41,588 nucleotides of DNA from a virus. The position numbers and the translations under genes are program-made. The notes under the pieces were generated by a model. The model did no database searches. It saw only the letters and a program-made list of their open reading frames with translations, and had not been told where the DNA came from. The stretch lies in the IMG/VR virus record IMGVR_UViG_3300042320_000234, positions 1 through 41,588 of that record. One strand, 5' to 3'. Shown piece by piece: positions 15,552 through 23,733 of the stretch (position 1 is its first letter; each line of letters starts with the position of its first letter).

Positions 15552-16451
15552 ATGGGTTCTCGCCGTGACGGTGGATATGTTTCGGCTTACACGATCCTGC
15601 CAACACCCAACGACCAAGTTATAGTCGTTGATTATTTGGTTGTCGCTGGTGGTGGTGGCGGTGGCTTTAACGCCGCAGGTGGTGGTGGCGCTGGTGGTAT
15701 GCGCAGCACCGTAACCGCAACTGGTGGTGGTGGTAGTTTAGAAACAGCGTTATCACTTTCAAACGGAACCAATTACACGGTGACTGTCGGTGCAGGTGGG
15801 GCAGGCGGAATTGGTGCGGCTGCCGCTAGTGGTAGCGATTCAGTATTTTCAACAATCACATCAACTGGTGGCGGTCGTGGCGGAACTGGCGGTGGCGCTG
15901 GAACAAACGGCGGTTCAGGTGGTGGCGCAGGTCGTGACTCGTTTAGTCCAGGAACAGGAACAACAAATCAAGGTTATGCGGGTGGGAACGGTAACTCAAA
16001 TGGATATACAGGACTAGGTGGTTCAGGTGGCGGTGGTGGTGCAGGTGCGGTTGGTGCTGCTGGAACCTCAACTAGAAACGGTGGCGCTGGTGTAGCAACG
16101 AGTATCACAGGTTCATCAGTTACTTATGCTGGTGGTGGTGGTGGTGGAACAAACGACACTTACGGTAGTCCTGGTGCTGGTGGTGCTGGTGGCGGTGGTG
16201 CTGGTGCGACTACTGGTAATGGTGTTGCGGGTACGGAAAATACTGGTGGCGGTGGCGGTGGTGCGGGTCAAACATCAGGCGGGGCTGTAGCAGGTAACGG
16301 TGGCGCAGGTGGTTCGGGTGTTGTCATTTTGCGTTACTCAAGCAATTTTACAATCACCATTGGTGCAGGCTTAACAGCCAGTACCTCAACAAGTGGAAGC
16401 AACAAAGTTACAACGATTACCGCAGGCACAGGCAATGTGTCATGGGCATAG
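15552..16451 (+). CDS. Polyglycine-rich adhesin-like tail protein (299 aa)
   Basis: After a short N-terminal strand (VIVVDYLVVAGGGGGG), residues about 35-265 are dominated by Gly-Gly-Gly runs separated by short Ala, Ser, Thr and Asn stretches. It ends with GGSGVVILRYSS and a beta-rich tail. VVAGGGGGG at the start and GSGVVILRY at the end are the usual borders of the glycine-rich domain found in phage and bacterial surface proteins. It is comparable in principle to the polyglycine II sandwich of T-even gp38 adhesins. A receptor-binding tip is likely. It sits at the end of the fibre cluster. The low-complexity DNA may be an assembly weak spot. Confidence 0.65.
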   Translation: MGSRRDGGYVSAYTILPTPNDQVIVVDYLVVAGGGGGGFNAAGGGGAGGMRSTVTATGGGGSLETALSLSNGTNYTVTVGAGGAGGIGAAAASGSDSVFSTITSTGGGRGGTGGGAGTNGGSGGGAGRDSFSPGTGTTNQGYAGGNGNSNGYTGLGGSGGGGGAGAVGAAGTSTRNGGAGVATSITGSSVTYAGGGGGGTNDTYGSPGAGGAGGGGAGATTGNGVAGTENTGGGGGGAGQTSGGAVAGNGGAGGSGVVILRYSSNFTITIGAGLTASTSTSGSNKVTTITAGTGNVSWA

Positions 16452-16466
16452 AATAGGAGAATACAT

Positions 16467-16832
16467 ATGGCACATTACGCATTTCTAGACACAAACAACC
16501 GAGTCACCGAGGTGATAGTTGGCGTACACGAAACAGAACTCATTGACGGCAAAACACCTGAAGAGTTCTACAGCACATTCCGTAACCAAACTTGTGTACG
16601 CACAAGTTACAACGGCAACATACGCAAACAGTACGCAGGAATCGGCTACACCTACGACCCAGTAAACGATGTGTTCATCTGCCCACAACCATACGGCTCA
16701 TGGACTTTAGATGACAACTTTGATTGGCAGCCACCAACACCGATGCCAGTTGTTGAAGGCAAAAAGTACGCATGGTTTGAACCGAACCGAGTGTGGATAG
16801 AACTACTAGGAGAAAACAATGAAAATCAGTAA
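16467..16832 (+). CDS. Conserved aquatic-phage protein of unknown role (121 aa)
   Basis: ATAGGAGAATACAT precedes the ATG. The central part (IRKQYAGIGYTYDPVNDVFI, followed by CPQPYGSWTLDD) is a pattern I recognise from many environmental phage genomes, where it lies beside fibre and lysis genes; its function is not known to me. N-terminal MAHYAFLDTNNRVTEVIVG is a beta hairpin. It overlaps the next gene by 14 bases. Tail-fibre assembly or a small tail tip component are possible. Confidence 0.6.
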   Translation: MAHYAFLDTNNRVTEVIVGVHETELIDGKTPEEFYSTFRNQTCVRTSYNGNIRKQYAGIGYTYDPVNDVFICPQPYGSWTLDDNFDWQPPTPMPVVEGKKYAWFEPNRVWIELLGENNENQ

Positions 16833-17010
16833 ACAACAAAAAGCGATGTTCCAATCATATTTGCGTAGTTGTCTGGCAGCAGTTCTTGCTGTCGTTGCTA
16901 CAGGCAACTATGACCCGTCAGATGTTCTTAAGGCGTTGTTGGCGGCTGCTTTGCCGCCGCTTATGCGTTGGGCTAATCCGAACGATAAGGCGTTTGGTCG
17001 CAAACCATAA
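16819..17010 (+). CDS. Candidate holin (63 aa membrane protein)
   Basis: AGGAGAAAACA precedes the ATG, which lies inside the previous gene. A Lys-rich N-terminus is followed by one or two weak hydrophobic segments (about 16-29 and 36-48, the latter LKALLAAALPPLM) and a charged C-terminus. Small size, membrane segments and position immediately upstream of an endolysin gene suggest a holin. The hydrophobicity is modest, so a non-holin structural role is possible. Confidence 0.5.
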   Translation: MKISKQQKAMFQSYLRSCLAAVLAVVATGNYDPSDVLKALLAAALPPLMRWANPNDKAFGRKP

Positions 17011-17015
17011 TCATT

Positions 17016-17549
17016 ATGAAATATCCTGTTGTTGCTATAAAGTTTTGTAGCCACATCAAAGGCAAAAAACCTAGCGAAATCACTAATGATGTTTTGCGTA
17101 AATGTTCTGGTGGTGGGAAAATGGAGTTGTGTGCTGCTGATGCGTGGGATGCAATGGTTGCCGCCGCTGCTGCGGACGGCATTATATTAAAACCTACTAG
17201 TTTGGGTGACCAGTTTCGTAGCATTGAACAGCAGAAGACAGCGTTTTTGCAACGTTATAGAAAAGAACCTGTTGCTAATTCTACCAGTAGAACTTGGAAT
17301 GGTCGTAAGTGGTGGTTGAAACGTGGTTTTGCGCCTTTGGCTGCACCGAATGATGACCCTAAGACTTGTAGCCGTCACATGTTGGGGTTGGCTGTTGATG
17401 TTGCTAATGCTAGTAGTAAAATATTAGAATGGCTGTTAAACAACGAAGACAAGTTTGGGTTTAGCCACGAAGTTCAGTCTGAACCTTGGCATATCCGTTA
17501 TGTGGCTGGGGATAATGTTCCTGTGGCTGTGAAAGAATTTTTGCAATAA
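17016..17549 (+). CDS. M15-family D-Ala-D-Ala peptidase endolysin (177 aa)
   Basis: It would cleave cell-wall peptide stems or cross-links at lysis. The zinc-peptidase signature is complete: SRHMLGLAVDVA (119-130) supplies His121 and Asp128, and EPWHIRY (157-162) supplies the third ligand His159 with a nearby acidic residue. There is no signal peptide, so it would need a holin to reach the wall. No separate wall-binding domain is visible, although residues 1-60 could form a small accessory region. It lies just after the candidate holin and before the secreted muramidase-like gene. Confidence 0.82.
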   Translation: MKYPVVAIKFCSHIKGKKPSEITNDVLRKCSGGGKMELCAADAWDAMVAAAAADGIILKPTSLGDQFRSIEQQKTAFLQRYRKEPVANSTSRTWNGRKWWLKRGFAPLAAPNDDPKTCSRHMLGLAVDVANASSKILEWLLNNEDKFGFSHEVQSEPWHIRYVAGDNVPVAVKEFLQ

Positions 17550-17578
17550 TCTAAATAACAATCTGTTAGGATGGTGTT

Positions 17579-17998
17579 ATGCGTAAATGGTTTATATCCA
17601 TTATTGTTGCATGTCTAATTATGCCAATCAGTCATGTCCATGCTGTGTCTAAGGAGTTGGTTGGTAAATGTGGGCATTGGTTGGATGATGCTTTGGATGT
17701 GGGTTGGTCTAGGTCTGATTTATCTAAATTAGATTATATTATGTGGCGTGAGTCACGTTGTTTTCCCAAGGTGTTTAATTCTTCTGACCCAAATGGTGGT
17801 TCTGGTGGGTTGTTGCAAATTAATCAATTTTGGTGTTTGCCTAATAAATATAATCCTAGTGGATGGTTGCAATCTCAAGGTGTTTTAAGTTCGTGTAAAG
17901 AGTTGTTAAATCCTAAAATAAATTTACAGGCTGGTTTGGCTATTTTTGAGTACTCTGAGGAACGTAACGGCAATGGTTGGCAGCCTTGGGGTAAATAA
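17579..17998 (+). CDS. Secreted lysozyme-like / transglycosylase protein (139 aa)
   Basis: An N-terminal signal peptide (RKW, a hydrophobic core to about residue 18, and a likely cleavage site after HVHA at 22) is followed by a lysozyme-fold core. WRESRC (56-61) holds the probable catalytic Glu58, and GGSGGLLQIN (73-82) is the classic transglycosylase/lysozyme motif. Four cysteines (31, 61, 86 and about 105) could form disulphides outside the cell. At 139 residues it is a minimal domain. Stop and terminase ATG overlap (TAATG). It may act late in lysis through Sec export, or early as a virion-associated enzyme. Confidence 0.75.
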   Translation: MRKWFISIIVACLIMPISHVHAVSKELVGKCGHWLDDALDVGWSRSDLSKLDYIMWRESRCFPKVFNSSDPNGGSGGLLQINQFWCLPNKYNPSGWLQSQGVLSSCKELLNPKINLQAGLAIFEYSEERNGNGWQPWGK

Positions 17999-19599
17999 TG
18001 GAATTAAATGAACTTTTAAACGAAGCAGAATTTCGTAAATGTCGTGGACCTGAAAACGCTAGTGTAGATGAACAGTTGGTTGCATTTTCTTATTTTTGTG
18101 AAAAATATTGGTTTGTAAAACATCCTCAAAAGGGACGTATTTTGTTTAAGTTGCGTCTAGCGCAAACAGAAACTGTTAAAACTTGGATGAGTGAACGTTA
18201 CAGTATCGTCCTTAAGGCTCGCCAGATTGGGTTTAGTACGTTGGCTGCCGCCTATAGTTTTTGGTTAGCATACTTTTTTTCTGACCGTTTTATTGTAATG
18301 TTAAGCCGTACTGAACGTGAGTCTGTAAAGTTATTATCTAAGGCTAAGTATGGTTACCGATTTTTGCCTCAATGGTTTAAGTTGCGTGGTCCGCAACAAA
18401 TTACCGAACACCAATTAAAAATGGTATTTGACAACGAATCCGCTATTGAATCTTTGCCGTCCAGCAATGACCCTGCTCGTGGTGAGTCGGTGTATTTGGT
18501 AATTGTAGACGAATGGGCGTTCTTACCTAATGCTGAGGAAGCGTGGGCTTCTATTGAACCTGTTACGGACGTTGGTGGTCGTGTGATTGGTTTGTCTACC
18601 GCTAATGGTTCAGGCAATTTTTATCACGAGTTGTGGGTTGGTTCACAAACCAACGCCAACAAGTTTAAAGGCATCTTTTTCCCTTGGTCTGCTGACGGCG
18701 AACGCAACCAAGACTGGTATGATGCCAAAGCGGCTAACATGCACCCTTGGCAACTACACCAAGAATACCCGACATTTCCCGAAGAAGCATTTATCAAATC
18801 AGGTAATCCCGTTTTTGATATTCAAATGTTAGATGACATGTCTCTTGTAGAACCTAGTCGTGGTTATTATCATTTGTATTCGGATGGGAATGGAGAGTTC
18901 CGTTATTCGGAAAATGGAGAGTTGCATATTTGGGCTTTCCCACAAAAAGAATCTGTTTACGTAATTGGCGCTGACGTTTCTGAAGGTTTATCTTATGGTG
19001 ACTATAGTTCCGCACACATTATAGAGGCTAAAAGTGGTGTAGTTGTCGCTACTTGGCATGGTCGTATTGAACCTGATTTGTTTGGTGAAATGTTAGCAGA
19101 AATAGGTTGGTGGTATAACACTGCGTTATTGGGTATTGAAAACAATAATCATGGTTTAACTACTCTTAAGGCTGCCCAAAAACATGGTTATAAAAATCTT
19201 TATAAACAACGCCGTTTAGCACATGTTCGCCCTGAGGCTACAGACATTTTGGGTTGGCGTACTACGGCTACTACTAAACCTTTGGCTATTGATGAATTGT
19301 CTGCTGCTATGCGTACTGACACTATTCAAATTTATGACCGTTTAACTATTGCGGAGTTACGCACTTTTGTTCGTAAAGAAAATGGTAAAATGTCTGGTAG
19401 TCCGCATGATGACCGTGTTATTTCTTTGGCTATTGCTAATCAAATGTTGAAGTATGTTTGGTTATCGGAGTATCGTCCTGCTGATAAACCGCCCGCAAAT
19501 AGTTTGTTGTGGTGGGAAAAACATATTTTTGGTGGTCGGAAAGCAGAAAAAACACCTATTGGCGCACATAATGTGCGCAGTCAGACTCCTTTTCGTTAG
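17998..19599 (+). CDS. terL: Terminase large subunit
   Basis: This is the packaging motor ATPase and nuclease. The variant Walker A is KARQIGFST (73-81), and Walker B with catalytic Glu is VYLVIVDEW (Asp171, Glu172). Coupling motif is STANGSGNF (200-208). The RNase H-like nuclease domain begins with IGADVSEG (Asp326), continues with GIENNNHG (Glu381) and ends with SPHDDRV (Asp471/472). The 533-residue length is normal. No small terminase is evident next to it; the 74-residue zinc-ribbon protein downstream is not an obvious substitute. From this gene on, codons are clearly AT-richer than in module A. Confidence 0.95.
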   Translation: MELNELLNEAEFRKCRGPENASVDEQLVAFSYFCEKYWFVKHPQKGRILFKLRLAQTETVKTWMSERYSIVLKARQIGFSTLAAAYSFWLAYFFSDRFIVMLSRTERESVKLLSKAKYGYRFLPQWFKLRGPQQITEHQLKMVFDNESAIESLPSSNDPARGESVYLVIVDEWAFLPNAEEAWASIEPVTDVGGRVIGLSTANGSGNFYHELWVGSQTNANKFKGIFFPWSADGERNQDWYDAKAANMHPWQLHQEYPTFPEEAFIKSGNPVFDIQMLDDMSLVEPSRGYYHLYSDGNGEFRYSENGELHIWAFPQKESVYVIGADVSEGLSYGDYSSAHIIEAKSGVVVATWHGRIEPDLFGEMLAEIGWWYNTALLGIENNNHGLTTLKAAQKHGYKNLYKQRRLAHVRPEATDILGWRTTATTKPLAIDELSAAMRTDTIQIYDRLTIAELRTFVRKENGKMSGSPHDDRVISLAIANQMLKYVWLSEYRPADKPPANSLLWWEKHIFGGRKAEKTPIGAHNVRSQTPFR

Positions 19600-19624
19600 T
19601 TTGGGAACAGGAAAGTGTTATTAG

Positions 19625-19849
19625 ATGACAAATTTTACTTGCGAAGAATGTTCTAGACAGTTTTATGATGAAGAATTGCCCCATCGTGGTGCAATTTGTT
19701 TCGGCTGTCACATAAAAAGTGTTCGTTTAGGGTTTACTTACGGCAAAGACAACTTTCATGGGGATACCATTGCCGAAAAGCAACGCCAAATTATGTCGGA
19801 TGCCGCTATTAACGGAGTTCAGGCTGAACCTGTAACTAATTGGATGTAA
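19625..19849 (+). CDS. Zinc-ribbon-like small protein (74 aa)
   Basis: AGGAAAG precedes the ATG. Two Cys pairs, Cys6-x2-Cys9 and Cys25-x2-Cys28 (TCEECSRQF and ICFGCHIKS), form a plausible four-cysteine zinc ribbon. The C-terminal half is polar and helical. It sits between terminase and a holin-like gene. DNA or protein binding is likely from the fold; a packaging accessory role is possible but only by location. Confidence 0.65.
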   Translation: MTNFTCEECSRQFYDEELPHRGAICFGCHIKSVRLGFTYGKDNFHGDTIAEKQRQIMSDAAINGVQAEPVTNWM

Positions 19850-19850
19850 T

Positions 19851-20048
19851 ATGGAAGCCATCCTTGTACCTATTTTGGTTGCGGTTATAACAGGTCCAAT
19901 GGTGGTTATTTTAAACAAGTTACGTTCAGAAAACACTAGTCAACATGCCGAGTCTAGGGATTTGTTGCAACAGGTTGCTGATAAGGTTGATACTGTAGGC
20001 ACAAAGTTAGATGAACATATTGGTTGGCACAAAGGTAAGGATGTATAA
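19851..20048 (+). CDS. Holin-like membrane protein with amphipathic tail (65 aa)
   Basis: A hydrophobic N-terminal segment (AILVPILVAVITGPMVVIL, residues 3-21) is followed by a charged helix and LDEHIGWHKGKD. A single N-terminal membrane segment followed by a coiled tail ending near LDEH-x-x-WH recalls DUF2746-type holin-like proteins of actinobacterial phages. It is separated from the lysis genes by terminase, and its stop overlaps the portal ATG (TAATG). Together with 16819 this makes two holin candidates. Confidence 0.6.
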   Translation: MEAILVPILVAVITGPMVVILNKLRSENTSQHAESRDLLQQVADKVDTVGTKLDEHIGWHKGKDV

Positions 20049-21781
20049 TGGTTAAGAAAAACATGGCAGACTATTTGGCGCAGTCTAAACAACGTATTGA
20101 ATCTAGCCGCAAGTGGCGTAAAGATGACGGGTATGATGGCACTTGGCGACGAATGGTTGACATGTATAAAGGTCGCCACTTTGATGACTATAAAACAGAA
20201 GACCGCATGTTGGTTAACATTTCGTTTTCTACAATTAACGTTATTTCGCCAAGTATTTCGGTTAACTATCCGAAGATTTCTGTCAATGCTGTTAATCCAG
20301 ACAATGCTGGACAGGCGGTTATTGCTGAAGCGGTGGTGAATTATTGGTGGAAACATCGTGATGTTCGTTCACATTTTCGTCGTGCCGTAAAAGACATGTT
20401 AACAGTTGGGCATGGTTGGATGAAGGTTGGTTATCGTTTTGTTGAGGAAGAAGACACTCAAGGTGGCGACACAGAAGTTTCCGACCCTATTCCTGGTGGC
20501 GAGTCAACACCTACTAGCATAATTTTAGAAGATAGCCCGTTCGCCGAACGGGTTTCTCCTAATGATATTTTTGTTGACCCAGATGCTACCAGTATGCACG
20601 ATATTCGTTGGATTGCGCAACGTATACGCCGACCAATTAATGACGTAAAACAAGATAAACGTTACAATAAAGTTGCTCGTGACCAAGTTAAAGTTATGGC
20701 TGTTAGCCGTTATGCTGATGACCCTTCACGCAAAAAAATTCATGACAAAAACGCTGGGTATGCAGAAATTTGGGAATATTATGATGTAGCCAATAACACG
20801 ATGAGCATTTTTTCTGAACAAGGCGAAAACTTTTTAGTTAAGCCAATAAAAATGCCGTATGCGTTTGGGCAACCATTTGTGATGTTGCGCAATTATGATA
20901 TCCCTGACCATTTCTATCCAATGGGTGATTTGGAATCTATTGAACCGTTGCAAAAAGAATTGAACGAAACACGTTCGCAGATGATGAATCATCGCAAAAA
21001 GTTTGCACGCAAATATTTGTATAAAGAAAATGCGTTTGACCAGTTGGGTCGCACCGCTTTAGAGTCAGACCAAGACAACGTTATGGTTCCTGTTATTTCG
21101 GATGAAAGTTTGGGCGGTGTTGTCTCTGCTTTCCCAGCGGTTATTAACCCACCAGAGTTTTATAATCAAACTAATTTGATTGTTGGTGACATTGACCGTA
21201 TTTCTGGGGTAACAGAGTTTCAACGTGGCGGCGTATCAGAGATTCGCCGCACTGCAACCGAAACATCGTTGATGCAAGATGCAGCCAATGCCAGAACTTC
21301 AGATAAGTTGGCTACTGTTGAGCAGGCTATTGCCGAAATTGGTCGTCGTATGGTGCAGTTAGCGCAACAGTATATGATTGGTGAACAAGTGGCACGTGTT
21401 ATGGGCAAAGACGGGGAACCTATTTGGGTTAACTTTGACCGTGACTATTTGCAAGGTGACTTTGATTTTGAAGTTGCTGCAGGTTCAACGCAGCCAGCGA
21501 ATGAGTCGTTCCGCCGTCAAATGGCATTACAGATGGTTGATGCACTTGCACCGTTTGCGGGTGCAGGTATTGTTGACATGGGTAAACTTGCCGCCTATGT
21601 GTTGCAGATGGGTTTTGGTGTAAAAAACCCTGATGAGTTTATTAATGCTGCACCACAACAACAAGGTATGCCTGCTGGTCCTGCGGGTGCTGCGGGTGCG
21701 TCACCCGCCAGTCCTGAAGTTCAAGCAATGTTGGCTGCTCAAGAACAAGCAGGACAACAACAACCTTTACCGCCACAATAG
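20048..21781 (+). CDS. Portal protein (577 aa)
   Basis: The protein forms the dodecameric DNA entry pore. Length, location directly after terminase and sequence style all match portals of short-tailed phages: a YKGRHFDDYK N-terminus, a NISFSTINVISPSISVNYPK segment, then FAERVSPNDIFVDPDATS, ELNETRSQMMNHRKKF and GVTEFQRGG followed by a helical stem. The C-terminus (from about 535) is Gln/Pro/Gly/Ala-rich and disordered, as in many portals. It starts by overlap with the holin-like gene; the next gene is a scaffold. No portal is visible in module A within this window. Confidence 0.88.
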   Translation: MVKKNMADYLAQSKQRIESSRKWRKDDGYDGTWRRMVDMYKGRHFDDYKTEDRMLVNISFSTINVISPSISVNYPKISVNAVNPDNAGQAVIAEAVVNYWWKHRDVRSHFRRAVKDMLTVGHGWMKVGYRFVEEEDTQGGDTEVSDPIPGGESTPTSIILEDSPFAERVSPNDIFVDPDATSMHDIRWIAQRIRRPINDVKQDKRYNKVARDQVKVMAVSRYADDPSRKKIHDKNAGYAEIWEYYDVANNTMSIFSEQGENFLVKPIKMPYAFGQPFVMLRNYDIPDHFYPMGDLESIEPLQKELNETRSQMMNHRKKFARKYLYKENAFDQLGRTALESDQDNVMVPVISDESLGGVVSAFPAVINPPEFYNQTNLIVGDIDRISGVTEFQRGGVSEIRRTATETSLMQDAANARTSDKLATVEQAIAEIGRRMVQLAQQYMIGEQVARVMGKDGEPIWVNFDRDYLQGDFDFEVAAGSTQPANESFRRQMALQMVDALAPFAGAGIVDMGKLAAYVLQMGFGVKNPDEFINAAPQQQGMPAGPAGAAGASPASPEVQAMLAAQEQAGQQQPLPPQ

Positions 21782-21798
21782 GTCACCAGACACTCTAG

Positions 21799-21816
21799 GA
21801 TGCGTTTTAACGCATC
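21799..21816 (+). promoter_or_regulatory. Palindromic hairpin between portal and scaffold
   Basis: GATGCGTTTTAACGCATC is a near-perfect palindrome: GATGCGTT pairs with AACGCATC around two T residues. It could be an RNA hairpin, although a two-base loop must open further, or a dimeric protein-binding site in DNA. It lies 18 bases after the portal stop. Confidence 0.5.
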
Positions 21817-21824
21817 TAACCCAG

Positions 21825-21849
21825 CGGGGGGTATCCACCATACCCCCCG
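21825..21849 (+). terminator. GC-rich hairpin between portal and scaffold (terminator-like, no T tract)
   Basis: CGGGGGGTAT (21825-21834) pairs perfectly with ATACCCCCCG (21840-21849) around CCACC. No T tract follows, so it may attenuate transcription, mark an mRNA processing site or stabilise the downstream scaffold-capsid message rather than act as a simple terminator. Confidence 0.6.
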
Positions 21850-21904
21850 TCTAGGGAACGCCCATTATAGTATTAGAACAACCATTACGGATTCTAGGAG
21901 AAAT

Positions 21905-22681
21905 ATGAGCGACGAAATCGCAACACAGTCAGCGGAACCAGTTGAAGGGTCACCCACATCTGATAGTGTAATCACAGAAACACCCGATACACCTACATTG
22001 AACGTGCAGGAATACTCTAATCATAGAGTTCCAGTTAAGTTGGATGGAGAGGAATTGCAAGTCCCTCTTAGTGAGGCTATTGCAGGTTATCAACGTCAAG
22101 CCGATTATACTCGGAAAACGCAAGAATTGTCTCAGCAACGTGAAAAAATAGAATTTGCTTCAACACTTCAAGCCGCTTTAGAGAATAACCCAGCAGCGAC
22201 ACTCAGTTTATTGTCTCAACATTACAATGTGCAAAACACACCACAGGTTGACCCGATAGATGAAGAATCTTTAACCCCAGAGGAACGTAAGATTCGTGAA
22301 CTTGATAAACGTGTAGCATCTTTTGAGGAATTTCAGAATCAGCAACAGATTGAAAAAGAAATTGCTGGTTTGCAAACCAAGTATAGTGATTTTGATGTAA
22401 AAGAAGTTGTGTCAAACGCTTTGCGTATGAACACAACCGATTTAGAAGGCGTGTATAAGCAATTGGCTTTTGATAAAATTGTGGCACAGTCCAAAATAGA
22501 AACAGCAGCGAAGGAACGTTTGAAGCAAACCGATAATGGTGTGCTTGAAGCGAAACGTGCTGCTAGTGTGGTGTCGGGGGGTTCTTCGGCTACTAGTTCT
22601 ACTACGACAGAAAAGGCTGCCCCAATTAAATCAGTTTCCGAGGCTTGGGCTGCCGCTAAACTTCAAATGGGTGCAAATTAA
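21905..22681 (+). CDS. Capsid scaffolding protein, module B (258 aa)
   Basis: The ATG at 21905 has TAGGAG ten bases upstream. An in-frame extension upstream is rejected because it runs through the hairpins. The protein is acidic and helical: a disordered Thr/Pro/Ser N-terminus, PVKLDGEELQVPLSEAI, AGYQRQADYTRKTQELSQQ and EKIEF, a long helix rich in Gln/Glu, then a Ser/Thr-rich linker and a C-terminal helix ending KLQMGAN. The DGEE...YQRQADYTRKTQEL pattern is characteristic of phage scaffold proteins. It is immediately upstream of MCP-B. Confidence 0.82.
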   Translation: MSDEIATQSAEPVEGSPTSDSVITETPDTPTLNVQEYSNHRVPVKLDGEELQVPLSEAIAGYQRQADYTRKTQELSQQREKIEFASTLQAALENNPAATLSLLSQHYNVQNTPQVDPIDEESLTPEERKIRELDKRVASFEEFQNQQQIEKEIAGLQTKYSDFDVKEVVSNALRMNTTDLEGVYKQLAFDKIVAQSKIETAAKERLKQTDNGVLEAKRAASVVSGGSSATSSTTTEKAAPIKSVSEAWAAAKLQMGAN

Positions 22682-22713
22682 CCATTTAACAACTACTATT
22701 ATAAAGGATTATA

Positions 22714-23652
22714 ATGTCTAATGTAAACTTTGATGCGTTGCTAAGTACAACGCTCGCTAACTATCGTGACCAATTAACAGATAACGTGTTCTCGGACCGT
22801 GTTCTCACTAATCACCTGATGACCAAGGGGCGTATCCGTATGCTCAATGGTGGAACCAAAATTGTTGAGCCATTGATTTATGGTCAAAACACTACGGTTG
22901 CTTCATACAGTGGATACGATTCAATTTCACTAACAGCACAAACTGGTATCACTGCAGCAGAATACGATTGGAAGCAGTACGCTGCATCAATCGCAATCAG
23001 CGGTATTGAAGAAGCGAAGAACAACGGCGAACAAGAAATTATTAACTTGTTGGAAGCCAAAATCATGCAGGCTGAGGAGTCAATGCGTGAAGGTTTCAAC
23101 GACATGTTCTACGCAGACGGAACTGGCAACAGCGGCAAGGACTGGAACGGTCTCGGCAACATCATTGAGGCTTCAGGAACTGTCGGTAACATCAACCGTG
23201 CAACTTCTGGTAACGAGTACTGGCGTTCATATGAGGAGAACACAGCAACTGCTTTGACTCTTGCTCAAATGGCAACCGCATACAACACGGTTTCTGTTGG
23301 TAACGACCACCCAGACATGGTTCTCACAACTCAAACATTGTTTGAAAAGTATGAGGCTTTGTTGCAACCACAGTTGCGCTACACAGACGCTAAGACAGCA
23401 GATGCTGGTTTCCAGAACCTTCTGTTCAAGGCTGCACCTGTAGTGTTTGATGCAAGTTGCACCGCTGGTGTAATGTTCTTCATCAACAGCAAGTATCTCA
23501 CACTTGTCGGTCACTCAGGTAAGTGGTTCCAGCAAACAGAGTTTGTTCGTCCAGAAGACTTGGATGCACGTTATGCTTTGATTATGTGTTACGGCAATCT
23601 CACTTGCCGCAACGCTAAGAAGCAAGGCAAACTGACAGCAAAAACTGCTTAA
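22714..23652 (+). CDS. Major capsid protein, module B (HK97-fold type; 312 aa)
   Basis: AAAGGATTATA precedes the ATG. It shows the plan of short-tailed-phage capsid proteins: an N-terminal NVFSDRVLTNHLM helix, LNGGTKIVEPLIYG, YDWKQYAASIAISGIEEAKN and then MFYADGTGNSGKDWNGL. Beta-rich C-terminal segments (FFINSKYLTLVGHSG) follow. The order scaffold-capsid-decoration supports it. It differs from MCP-A in nearly all recognisable motifs and has no matching YGNAV segment. The local composition uses more C-ending codons than its neighbours, consistent with high expression. Confidence 0.85.
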   Translation: MSNVNFDALLSTTLANYRDQLTDNVFSDRVLTNHLMTKGRIRMLNGGTKIVEPLIYGQNTTVASYSGYDSISLTAQTGITAAEYDWKQYAASIAISGIEEAKNNGEQEIINLLEAKIMQAEESMREGFNDMFYADGTGNSGKDWNGLGNIIEASGTVGNINRATSGNEYWRSYEENTATALTLAQMATAYNTVSVGNDHPDMVLTTQTLFEKYEALLQPQLRYTDAKTADAGFQNLLFKAAPVVFDASCTAGVMFFINSKYLTLVGHSGKWFQQTEFVRPEDLDARYALIMCYGNLTCRNAKKQGKLTAKTA

Positions 23653-23666
23653 GTAACATAATTTGT

Positions 23667-23684
23667 TGGGGGCGCAAGCCCCCA
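23667..23684 (+). terminator. Short GC hairpin with GNRA loop after module B capsid gene
   Basis: TGGGGGC (23667-23673) pairs with GCCCCCA (23678-23684) around a GCAA tetraloop. The downstream sequence is A/C-rich, without a T tract. It could be a partial terminator or an mRNA 3'-end stabiliser for the capsid message. Confidence 0.55.
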
Positions 23685-23733
23685 TCAAACAATAAACAAC
23701 AACAATTTAAACAAAACAAAACAGGAGATAGAA

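Noticed and set aside
15552-16451. Collagen-like or PE-PGRS protein
   Set aside because: It lacks regular Gly-X-Y triplets and a PE domain; the glycine runs and border strands fit a phage glycine-rich adhesin better.
21799-21849. tRNA or phage attachment site between portal and scaffold
   Set aside because: There are only two simple hairpins, no cloverleaf or CCA-end, and no integrase gene in the window.
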